From Acrasis kona (lineage: Eukaryota > Heterolobosea > Eutetramitea > Acrasida > Acrasidae): a stretch of 39,711 nucleotides of DNA. Below, one piece after another: positions 1-10,500 of the stretch. The DNA is taken from positions 1-39,711 of the forward strand of contig JAOPGA020001435.1 in the NCBI GenBank assembly GCA_026419775.2, written 5' to 3'. The position numbers and the translations under genes are program-made. Position 1 is the first letter of the stretch. Every line of letters starts with the position of its first letter. The notes beneath the pieces are model-generated. The model ran no database searches. It was not told the origin of the DNA and worked only from the letters and a program-made list of their open reading frames with translations.

Positions 1-19
1 AATATTCATGACCATCGCC

Positions 20-2731
20 TCACTGTCTGTGTTGACCAAAAACCTCACTGGAAGTGGCTGTGATGTTATTAAAAAAAACAACTCGACTACTTACTATAGT
101 GCCACTCGAACATTTCGCTGATCGGACCTCCAAAATGTTCTTTAAACTCTGATCGACTGAACAACAACTCGTCGCTTTTTGGCTCAAAATCATCTTTTGG
201 CCGATGTAGCGAGAAATACACAAACACACTACGGCAATTTACATTGTCTCCCAACACCATCTTAATGTCGAGTCCTTCCAATGCTTTCACCTTTTCATGA
301 TCGACGTCTTTGCGACTCGCTAATCTTAAATCTTTACTCTTGGCATCCGATTCTCGAAGTTTATGTTGGATATAAACGATAAGAGGATTCGATTTTGTGT
401 TGTAAAATCCATGTCCATATGCTGCGCTAGCCCCTGAACCGTTACGTATCATCTTGTTCATTGGCTGAACAACAACCCCGTTGTCCTCCATCCGTTGTGC
501 TTGTCCAGACTTAGTTCTTGTTTGGTTCGATTGTTGAATGTAACTCATGGTTTCGAGCTTGATCGTAACGTCCTTGTTCATGATGGTTTTACATCCACGG
601 AAAACATCGATGAGAGCCTGCTCTTTCAATCCCTGTTCGCATCTGAGATTGTTGGCGAGCACCAAGTACTTGAGGTGGTATTCCTCCAATTGCTCTCCTT
701 TTTCCACTTTCATGTTTAACAGTTGTTGCATATCTTTGGCCCACTGTTCCCCCTCGAGCGTGAAATGTTGAAGTGAAAGGGACAAGAGAGGACCCGGCGT
801 GACCAACCGATCGCGATCGCTTATCTGCGAAATTCCCAATTCAACAAGAGCGTTAAATCTGTTTTTTTGATCTCGAGTCAGCTTGTCGTCGAGAAAGCAT
901 GCAATCACCGCTTCCTTGAGCAGAGGTAACAAGGCATCCGGGATGTTCGTTCTCTGGGAGTATTCTTGGTCTATTTTGTTGGAAATGTCTGCTAGCTTTT
1001 TGGGATTGTTGAGGCAATCAATCAGGTTCCCTTTATCAATGTTTGCTTCTACACCCTGTATAAGAATTTCATACACGCGAGGAAGGGTGGCTTCTTGGAC
1101 TAGTTGCAAAAACTTGCGCGATTGATCCCATCCGTGGAGGAACTTGTAACGATCCATCTCGCAAAGCTTCTGCGTGAGACGATACAAATCATTGACCGAA
1201 AACATCGATCCCATCAATTGATATCCCTTACGCGTGGACCTGGAAAATGTCTTGTCCATGTTTTTGATGCTGGTGCCACCAAATACTGGCAATACGATCA
1301 CGCCATTGTGCGGAATCAAGTAACCAGACACGCTCATGAATACTTTATTTAAATCTTCTCCTAATTTGTTGTACTCGTCAATAGCCAAGTACATCAGGAT
1401 GGTGTTGTTGTCATCCATCTTGTTCATCTTGCGGTGATGCGATGCTATAATCGTGACGGCCTGATCTACAGTTGGTAAAGTGCCAAAAGCCTTGATCACA
1501 TTTTCTCTAAAATGGGGGAGGTTAGCCGATACTTTGAAGTACTTGTACAGCATTCTAATACTTAGAGATGTTTGGTCTAGCACTTCGTCAGGCTTCAAAT
1601 CATTCCCATTTCCAAACGATGTTAGGACTTGAACGCATCCCTTCAAATAGTTAAGCGTATCTGGGTTTGCTGAGGCATCTGCTTCGCACATTTCGATCAT
1701 TTGTGGTATGGCATCCTGTAAGAGTCTGCTTTTGCCAGTTCCAGGACCAGCAGACGCGTGCATCAGGGGTAGTTGTTTGTCTGCAGTCACCGTTTGGTTG
1801 GTCAGCGCGGTGATCGTTTCACTCGTGACCATCAACATTCTTTTAATCGAGTCCGATCTGTTAATCAGTGGGAATTTGTAACCAAATGAAGTCACCAACT
1901 AAAAGTTTAGTCTTGTCAGCAATGTGTCCTTACGGATTGCTCTTTCTTTCCGATGTTGCTTTCGAAAAAATTAAGTGCGGCATCTACTTTACCGAACATT
2001 AACTGTGTGTCGGCTTTAAAGTATTAAAAACTTGTTAATGTCGTACTTACCTGCTGCGGCGTCGAGGACCTTTTCTAACATTTTTGGGGTACCCATGTCC
2101 TTCTTGTCATTGGCGCTGAGTGATTGCCATTGTTTGAGGGTGCGGACTCTGTTCTTCTTCAATAACAACAAATCCTCATCTCTTTCCTCTCCATTGGGGA
2201 AATTGGCCTTGACAATCTTTTCCACAAGCGTGTCCTCATCATACGGACCAACTGACAATGTATTAGTTACGTGTGAAAATGAGTTTGTTACCATGAGCGC
2301 CTTTGGCAGGATCGCTCTTGATTTCGGTTGAAACATCTTCGGAAAAGACTCCGTGGTCCGTAGAATTGCTCTCACTCAATTCGTTAGGATCGGGACTAAT
2401 TTTGCTATCCTCAGTGAAAACATCATCATCTGCAGCTAATTGTTTTTTGTCCAGTTCTTCAGTTTGAATGATTAGATTGAGTGCTTCTGGATTCTTACCT
2501 GGCTTCCTCTGCACTTCCTGTAACCCTTCAATGTTGGCCTCCTTAAGCACTGTATCTCGTTATTAGTTGTCAAAGTACAAAAACATTACTCGGTGGCTTC
2601 GTTTCATAAAGGCTTGAGGTCTTGGTATGGTACTGCACATTCTTAAAATCTGGTTTGATAAGTGATGTGCGAAGTGCTCTTCTAATCGAAGTCGAAATGT
2701 CAACAGTCCTTGTCAAAAGGGTTCGTTTCAT
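20..2731 (-). CDS. Crinkler (CRN)-type P-loop NTPase with C-terminal nuclease-like region
   Basis: Six exons, 840 residues: 2731-2590, 2549-2292, 2251-2051, 2013-1934, 1898-95 and 57-20; all five introns (35-40 nt) are GT-AG and keep the frame. Start is the ATG at 2731. The N-terminal ~220 residues are polar and acidic with no domain I recognise. At about residue 280 is a Walker A (AGPGTGKSR), followed by CRN-like stretches (SIRMLYKYF), a Walker B (LAIDEYNKL, about residue 400) and an FGGT segment. Near residue 738 the motif IVYIQHKLRES resembles the QxK core of the PD-(D/E)XK nucleases that end many Crinklers. Family knowledge: CRN proteins couple an NTPase to a nuclease and are found in oomycetes, chytrids, Glomeromycotina and some free-living protists, with proposed roles in conflict between organisms or in nuclear DNA damage. 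The first exon and the final 12-codon exon are the least certain parts. Confidence 0.75.
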
Positions 2732-3061
2732 ACAGAGCAACACCAAATCGCTTCCACAGAACAAGTCCCCAACATAAAATTATAAAAATAAAGTCGACAC
2801 TTATAAATAGAACTGTTACTTCAAGCAGCACCCCAGCACGTATGTAATAAACTCTGTGTAAAGTTCTTAATTTGTAAAACAATCCTGAACATTTATGATA
2901 GCAATATAATATCATGATCGCAATGATCTATTATTAATTACACATGTGTAAAGTTCTTAATTTGTAAAACCAACCTCCGCTGGATACCTCGACGGTTTTT
3001 TTACAATAAAAAAGAAAATTTCACCCCAACGATGTAGCACTTTATCAGAGCAAAGACCACC
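2732..3061. other. Divergent intergenic region between CRN-type gene and unknown gene
   Basis: A 330-bp AT-rich spacer between two genes read in opposite directions, so it should hold both promoters. It contains a 26-bp perfect direct repeat (listed separately). No RNA gene or further coding exon is convincing here. Confidence 0.5.
2855..2970. repeat. 26-bp perfect direct repeat, 90-bp period
   Basis: The 26-mer beginning TGTGTAAAGTTC occurs at 2855-2880 and again at 2945-2970 with no mismatch. It lies in the divergent spacer upstream of both flanking genes. It could be a duplicated promoter element or a small local duplication; nothing else identifies it. Confidence 0.85.
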
Positions 3062-3889
3062 ATGCAATCATTCTACACTTTTTCGACAAACAACTTTCCT
3101 TTCACCAACACAAATGCTGAAGGGTCAAATCCACAACACTATCAAATAACCAGCATGATTGTACCGTCAATACTCCCGTCATATATACCACCACCACCCA
3201 CAATAATAGATGAGGAGGATCAATTTATGGTTGATGAAGTCAACGAGGAAGAAGCTTTACACATTCCCTCTACATTATACACTGCGTAGGGGCCTGTCGA
3301 AATTGATGATCCTGCCAAATCATCTATTGCAATAATAGATTCATTGGTCCGATTTGACAAAGTGCTCGGTACATACATGGTCGACATTGAATTGAAGCAA
3401 CTTGAAAATTTACTAGACGCAGTAAGAAGAAAAGAGGGCTGGTCATGGTTACTTGAGATGTTACTTCATGTTCAAACAAGAATGGTTCACGGGGACGTTA
3501 CAAGAAGGGCGAAGCAGTTCAAACTAGGCATTGTGAAGAGGGAATACATTAATGAATGGTTTGCCATGATGACACCCAATACAGTACGCTATAGTAAACG
3601 TTTGAGAAGGACAAGGGAGAAAGGAGGAAACAACGACCAGGACAATTTTGTTCACGTTCGATTTATTGGTGATAATGTTGCCAATGTACCTGTGGCCCCT
3701 AAGGGTTGGAACAAGTTTGATTTTGAGGAGAAGTACGCGAATGGACGACCGAGCGACTGGTACCGATTTAGTCTTGATGACATTGTGCTCTCTTACAATT
3801 GTGACACAAGCATGCTTGAGGCTTCTTTTACCTACTCCGTAAAGAGTGTAAAGTTAGTTGGATGTGCTTTTCAGTGGGCAGATGCATAA
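3062..3889 (+). CDS. Unknown protein; possible 51-nt intron removes an in-frame TAG
   Basis: The ATG at 3062 opens a frame that continues to TAA at 3889 except for one TAG at 3287-3289. That TAG would be the last three bases of a phase-0 GT-AG intron at 3239-3289; removing it gives a 258-residue protein with the frame kept. The alternative is a real stop, giving a 75-residue peptide and a 3' remnant. The N-terminus is Ser/Thr/Pro-rich, with a PPPP run and an acidic patch. The rest is a compact basic domain with conserved-looking aromatic segments (WSWLLEMLLH, EWFAMM, DWYRFSLDD). I do not recognise the family. The gene runs divergently from the CRN-type gene and ends just before AATAAA-like sequence. 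Confidence 0.55.
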
Positions 3890-4144
3890 TCAATAAACAA
3901 TCTTATGTAAAAACTTCTTTGTAATTATATTACTCAACCAAAAATCATGCATCCATGCAGAAAACTCAACACTGAATCTTGACAATGTGCTGGTCAGGTA
4001 GGCTAGCGTGCTGCAAGTGAAGGTTTGGGTTGTATGTCTTTCTTCTTTTTAGTGTGCTGATAGGTTCAATCAGCGTGCCATTGAGAGGGTGATACTCTAA
4101 TTGGTGATAAAACAACTTCGTAAAACAACAGAAACTGTGTGAAC

Positions 4145-4690
4145 ATGGTTAATCCCACAAGCAAACCTGAAGTTCGAAGAGAGGACAGGGAGCGATATAG
4201 AGTTTTGCGACAGCGGGCTGCGCAGCGCATGAATGCCGTTGGCCCTCAACCAGAAGCACTGCAGCATCAATACCAACAACACGTCGGTCACCAAGACTTT
4301 TTGAATGAAACCAAATATTATGAAGAAGATTTTCAGGGTGAAGCAGCCCGGTGCTTGACGTTCAAGTTCAATCAAAAAGTCTCCGCACTCAAATTGTTTC
4401 ATTCATTGCCAACAAGAACAAACAGTTTACGTCACTATATCGAGACAACAAAAAAAAGGATACTTGGACAATAATAAAGAGACTTTCGGAAGATGATCCA
4501 AATTTTGACATGTTACAGCATGTACTTTTATTGTTTATGCAAGTACTGAGGGAATGATGAGCGGAAAGCGCACATATTATCCTGAGAAAGGTGGGGACCT
4601 CAAGTTAACAAAGACCAGAAGCATTTTGTATGTCTCTTCTGAACATAATGAATGTTTTGTGATATTTCTATTCAAGTTGCGCGGTATATA
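4145..4690 (+). pseudogene. Frame-disrupted coding remnant, family unknown
   Basis: From the ATG at 4145 a charged, Arg/Gln-rich reading frame (RREDRERYRVLRQRAAQR, helical or basic-region-like) runs about 65 codons. Good-looking coding text then continues in a second frame (for example KKDTWTIIKRLSEDDPNF around 4450-4510) and in a third (ATG at 4558 to TAA at about 4690). The spaces between usable splice sites are below 30 nt, shorter than any intron seen elsewhere in the window, so splicing explains the shifts poorly. I read it as a decayed gene, or one damaged by sequence errors. No family is recognised. It lies just upstream of, and may once have belonged with, the BRCT/nuclease gene. Confidence 0.4.
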
Positions 4691-4874
4691 ATATGACTGT
4701 AAATGTATAAAAATTTGATGTTTATTTAATTCTGTTCAACCGGCTCCTGTGTGGCATGCTTCACACGTGTTTTTTCCTCTCTAACAAGGTTGAGTCAACT
4801 TTATCAAAAGCCTTCGTTCGCAACGTTAGCGCCAAAATTTGGGGTTGAAAAGCCGTCGAGTCAACTTTGAATAC

Positions 4875-6426
4875 ATGGGTTGTGCTGTTGCTCTGGTTGC
4901 CTTCAAACAAAATACCTTCAAGAACTCTAGTAGCATCTTCACCAATTTTAAACGCTCAAACAAGAAAGAATCCATCAACACCTCTACAGAAAAGTAGAAT
5001 CAATATCTCACTAGATACAAGTGGGGTGTTGTCTCCATCACCAAAGAAGACTGAGCCAATTATATCGATATCACATAACTTAAAAACTTATGAAAGCAAA
5101 TGGGACAGGATAAACAAAATGTTTGAGGACCTAGATGAGGTCGAGAACTCACTAGACGGCCTTGTCTTTCATGTCGCGAAAGATGTTCCAAGCAGGTTAA
5201 AGCTCATGAAGCGAATAAAGTCATACGGAGGCCAAGTATCGAAGGCGAATGAACCATACCACTATGGTATTGGTACAGGCGTGACACAATACCATCCTGA
5301 CTTGGTATCGTATTTGGTAACTATTTAATTCTATCAAAGTTTGACTCTTTAGACTCGCGTTATAAATTGTAGGGAACAAAATTTGATTGATGGCTTCAAA
5401 GCACCCATGTACAGAAATTCAAAGCCATTCAACAGTTGGACAAGCTTTGACCTCAAGTACAGAGATATTAATGTCCACCTGGTTTCGCATGAGCTGTTCA
5501 ACATGTCATTAAGCGATCCCTCTCGCATCATGACTCACGGAGAACTCGACGACAAGAAAATTGAGGAGGGCTGCAATGCCATAATAGACCAGTACGGTGC
5601 CCTCAACAAAAAGGGTCTTTACCATCACGGATCACAATCGGGTCAAGAAAGCCAGCACAAGTACTTTTGTACAGTACTTAGTGATCAATTCAAATCATTG
5701 TTGGACGAGCACTACCAAGGATTAAGATATTACAACGAAACTGTAATTGCCTGCAAGGACAAATTCTACGGCCATGGTAAGTTGGACATCTCGACCAACC
5801 CTCAATGCAAATGGTCTATCAACAGTCCTCACCCAATATTGTTCTTCGTCGAGTGCAAGTCAGTCTTCGACAAGAGGAAGTACCTTGCCCAAGCCGTCGC
5901 CGAGTTGATGGCTGTGAACTGGACCAACCAGTCCTACGAGGAACCTGAAGAGAAATTCCCTCCCTGCCATGCTCTTCTAACAGATGGCCTCCACTGTATG
6001 TTCCTCATGATACACAACGTGACGGTTGAGGCTGTTTTCGTTGGAGTCACCGAGGTCTTACAGATAGGGACATTCACAGAGAGCCCTACTCATGGACAAG
6101 TCTTTGAGCCTTCGGAGAATTTGTTCACAGTCATGCAGATAATGTATGTTCTGGCCAATCCTCAAATAGAAAATCCTGGAGTGGCTCTCTACAGGAAAAC
6201 GGAGATGGAGGCAAGAGTCTTGAAGGACACTATTAGACAGAAGGAACGCGAAGCAGCAATCATGAGGAACATCATTAGACAAAAGGACCAGAGGATCGCA
6301 GAGTTGGAGGCGGTGATGCCACGAAACAGGCCCCATATGGTAACAGAGGAAAGAAGGCGAAATAACAAGGAGGGATATTTTAGAAGCGCTCTCAGTTTCA
6401 TCGCGAAGAAGTTGAGCGGTGGTTAA
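4875..6426 (+). CDS. BRCT-like domain fused to PD-(D/E)XK nuclease-like domain
   Basis: The certain part is two exons, up to 5316 and 5353-6426, joined across a 36-nt intron (5317-5352) that keeps the frame. The start is unclear. ATG G at 4875-4878 spliced over a 52-nt intron to 4931 gives a 487-residue protein; otherwise the first in-frame ATG is at about 5119. A BRCT-like segment (LDGLVFHVAKDVPSRL, then IKSYGGQVS and HPDLVSYL) precedes a nuclease-like domain with the ordered motifs GKLDIS (about residue 271), FFVECKS (ExK, about 294) and an AQAVAEL helix, the arrangement of PD-(D/E)XK enzymes. A coiled coil rich in Arg and Glu follows, with a basic tail. Nuclease activity and a DNA-repair or genome-defence role are inference. 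It sits 2.1 kb from the CRN-type gene, another NTPase/nuclease-like protein. Confidence 0.65.
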
Positions 6427-6829
6427 GACTTCACGATGCGTCGCATGTCACACCAAATAGGATGGCGTCACACATCCATAAATAAATTATTTAAAGGATC
6501 TAATCATCTCAACATTAACAGTTCGTTCATAAACATTTTAAGGTGTATGACTGGTTGGTATATTACTTTATAGTAACATTCTTAATAGTTCTATGATCTA
6601 TTACCTCTTAGATAAAGGTTATGTTCTATCTCCCTCCGCTCCACTCTCTATTCGTCCACTGCACTTCTTATTAACTTGATAACCAGCACGCCCATCAAGA
6701 GAGAAATCAACTCTCTCTAAATGTAGTATTGGGACGACAGAGTTGAGTTATTACCAAGGATGCGAACGTTGTCTTTATCGACTCAAATATACACATCTTC
6801 CGATCTCGCACAGCCAAGATGTCTTTGAT
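6427..6829. other. Intergenic region, no gene seen
   Basis: About 400 bp of AT-rich sequence downstream of the nuclease gene, with AATAAA-like signals just after its stop. I see no long frame, tRNA-like fold or repeat that I can support. Confidence 0.4.
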
Positions 6830-7430
6830 CAACTTTCACTTTCCCAACACGCAAATTGAATCACTTTCGTTTTCACATGGACCATCCAAGTAACATAAGC
6901 CAATATCCACGAGGTCAAAACATTTGCTGTCTTGTGCATAGTCAAAATCCTGTACAGATACCCTGCCTCCCACCAAACTATACCCATTTGGCGTAGTCAT
7001 GTTCCAGTGCTTTCTTTGATGCTTATAAAGTGTGAAATGACGGTGCTCTCGATCCCAAGGCCTCCAGCACTACGAATGACCTCAACGATGGGAGAAGTTC
7101 CAGCGAAGATGGTTTTGACAAATAAATCTCTGTACCATTTATGGTCATCTAAAATATCATCAGTTTTAGCATCTTCAAATGTGAGATCATTCGTGAATAC
7201 ATGCTTCTCGTTGCTCTCAAAATTGCTTAATCCGGTCGAATGTGTCTTTTAATTTATGTGGGGTGCTTTTGTACCTGGCAGGATTATTGTAGCCATCAAT
7301 TCCCACCACGTCCTCTTGAGAGTTGTATCCTCATGAGAGTCCAGATCCTGTTTTGTTGCATTCTCCTAACCGTACAAAAAAGTGATTGCGGTCTGTTCTT
7401 GTTTCTATGTAGTCTCTGCCTCTCTAGAAC
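6830..7430 (-). pseudogene. Decayed coding stretch, family unknown
   Basis: On the minus strand several adjoining stretches read like protein (for example GIDGYNNPARYKSTPHKLKD near 7290, FEDAKTDDILDDHKWYRDLF near 7150, YSLVGGRVSVQDFDYAQDSK near 6930), but they lie in different frames and are broken several times. Together they span about 600 bp and end at a TGA near 6835. The composition matches a soluble enzyme-like domain; I cannot name a family. It is most simply a degraded gene in the accessory left-hand region. The frames on the plus strand here are short and low-complexity and look like shadows. Confidence 0.4.
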
Positions 7431-7591
7431 TTTCTGTTTTTAATAGTAACGTGATGCATCAACCGCAGTTTCATCACGACCCGACGGCGTTCTCCGGTTC
7501 TTTAATTTTGGATTGAAATTTCTTTTTTGGTAGGGTTATCATCCATTTTCGAATCTCAACACCAAATAATTGAAACAGTAGAATTTGCACA

Positions 7592-10500
7592 ATGCCGCAT
7601 GTTGAGTTGCTTGTACCAGAGTTTAACTCAATAGAGGTGGTATTTACAGACGAGAAGAGTTGTGTTTTGAGAGCAATATATAATGGACGTCCCGTAAAGA
7701 TTAAAACACATCTCGGAACACTTGGGAAGAATTCAGAGGTGGAGTGTCTGAGAAGAGATTTTACACTTGGAAGACATATATCAAGTAGTGGGGGCATTCA
7801 TTTGATAAAATACCTACAATTTATTGAGAAACGGTTTGACGAAGAAAGAATCGCGTGTTATATCGTCATGGAAGATTATATTGGAGCAAGTTTAGACTCG
7901 CTCATACCAAAAGAAGGTTATCAAATAGATTTGTTCTTGAATGTTGCAATTCAATGTGCCCTAAGCATTCAATGCGTCCACCGTAGTGGCGTGATTCATA
8001 AAAACATAAAACCATCCACCATGGTCAGTTTAACAACCATTCTAATTGCTATAACAAGACTAGATAATAACGAAGGAAGGTAGAGTCCTCCAAACAGATT
8101 TTAGCTGTGCAACGAGAGTGCAAGAGGAGGTTGAACAATCATCCATACTTATAAGCAGAATGTATGGTACAGCAGGTTACATCAGCCCAGGTATTAATAC
8201 AAAATTTAATTTCAACCAACTTTTTATAGAGCAGACAGGGCGAATTAACAGGACGATTGATTTTCGAACGGACTTTTATAGCTTGGTAATTTGAACCACA
8301 CAATTTATAAATTGTTAAAACCTGTAGGGAGTAGTGCTTTATCAACTGATAACAGGTCATCTTCCTTTTGAGAGTAGCGACCTTGTTGAGTTGATTCACA
8401 GTCATATTGCAGTCCGACCACCACCCCTCCCGTCTACAGTTCCAAGCGTGGTATCGGAGATTATTTACAAATTATTAGAAAAGGATGCAACTCAACGATA
8501 TCAAAGTTGTCAAGGAATAATCGATGACTTAAAGAGGTGTGCAGATACTCTTAATGGGACGACGATACCACATTTCGTCATCGCCCAACATGACAGACCT
8601 GAGCGTTTCACCATACCAGAGCGAATATTTGGACGCGAGAAGGAGTTGACCATAATGTGTGACTTGTTGAATAGAACTACACTAAATGGAGATTCGGAAT
8701 TGGTGGTAGTCTCCGGTCCCTCGGGTATGGGAAAGAGTTCAATGGTCAAGGAGATGCAAAAGCACGTGCAACTTAAGAGAGGTTATTTTGCCATCGGTAA
8801 GTTGCATTCATCAATTGTATAACACCAACAATTTAGGTAAATTCGAGCAGTTGGAGCGAAACATGATTGCTTTCGGCGCCATCACTCGAGCTTGTCAAAG
8901 TTTAATCAAACAAGCCATTACTTCGGGAGACGACAGCATGTGGAAGGAGCGCCTTCGTTCGTGTATTGGAAATAACATTCAAGTGCTGGTGGAGCTCATT
9001 CCAGAGCTCACCGTACTTGTTGGACATGACATTCCTCAGGTTGCTACAATGAAACCACAAGAGAACAAAAATCGTTTGTACGCAGCCTATCAACATTTTT
9101 TCGAAGCGTTTGCGAGGCCGGAGAGTCCTTTGACATTATTTTTGGACGACCTTCAATGGGGCGACCAAGAGAGCGTGGAATTAATCAAATCAATTTTAGA
9201 CTACAATCGTTACATGCTGCTGGTTGTAGGATGTAGAGACGATGATTCATCCCCTACCAATCCCGCCCAAAGAATGATACAAATCCATCCAAAACACACG
9301 CACATCAAGTTGGATCCTTTATCTCCTGAGATTACTTTGGAATGGTTATCGGATACACTTCAACACTCGCCTCAATCCATCGTTCAGCTGTCTAATTTGA
9401 TCTACAAGAAAACAGAGGGAAATCCATTCTTCTTCAAGACCTTTTTAAAAGTTCTATACGATGAAGGATTAATTACACGCGTCGATGAATTCGGTAGCCA
9501 ACAATCGTGGAGGTGGGACCTCAATCAGATCAAGAACCAACCAGCAAGCGAAAATGTAATTGCTCTCATGTCCTATCGTATCAACCAATTCAGCCAGACG
9601 GTTACCGATTCGATACTTTCACGATTGAGTTGTATGAAGAGTCATCTTGATTTTGATTTATTCTGCGTGGTTAATCATTACAACCCATCAACTTTGATGG
9701 ACCAATTATTACCTGCCATCAATGCGGGTATATTGGTTCTAGTCGACAACAAACTATCGTTCATTCACGATAAAGTGAGAGAGGCCACTTATTCACGTAT
9801 GACCGTGGACGAAAGGATATCAGTTCATTTTGACATTGCCAATAAATGGTCAACTGCGATTTCCACCAACAAATCAACAATAGTGAATCAAGAAAGAGAC
9901 TTGTTGGATTTAGCACGTCACTTTTTCAAGGGAATCCAAAAAGGTCAACCAGATTCACACTATGTCAAGGTTGCGTCGTTAAATTTAAAAGCAGGAGCCA
10001 GAGCATTAACAAGCGGCGCGTATACCGTCGCAAATAGCTACACGATAAAAGGCCTAGAATGCATGAAACACCTCGAATCCAATGATTTGTGGAAGTTGGA
10101 CGTCATGTTCGATCTCAACTATCAACTCGCACAAATCCAAGTATGCGTCGCCAATTACGATGAATCGGATCGATTGGTGGGGTTGCTAATTAAAAACGCA
10201 AAGAACGAGACGCAGATCGGATGTGCGTACAACATACGCATCACTCAATGTAACATTTTGATGAAGTATGGACAGAGCTTGTGCGTGGCAAGAATTGCGC
10301 TCTCGCATTTCGATTTTGACATTCCCGACACGAACGATCCGCAGTTAGTAGAATCAAGATATAATCAAGAACGGCAACAATTAGACGCAAAGTTGGAATC
10401 GCTTCGCAGGAATGGAAAAATCAATCTCTCGGAAATCATCAAAGCAAACAACGACCAGTACACATCCACTCTGTACGACATTCTAGTGAGCGTGTTACTG

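Noticed and set aside
2003-2050. CACAG acceptor in the third CRN-gene intron
   Set aside because: It leads to an immediate stop; the AAAG acceptor at 2014 keeps the frame.
3287-3289. TAG as a recoded sense codon
   Set aside because: TAG ends the DTW gene normally, and an intron ending at this TAG explains the open frame without recoding.
8788-8836. Frame upstream of exon 5 as the start of a separate histidine kinase
   Set aside because: It is intron sequence; the kinase-like and ATPase exons upstream join in frame to form one protein.
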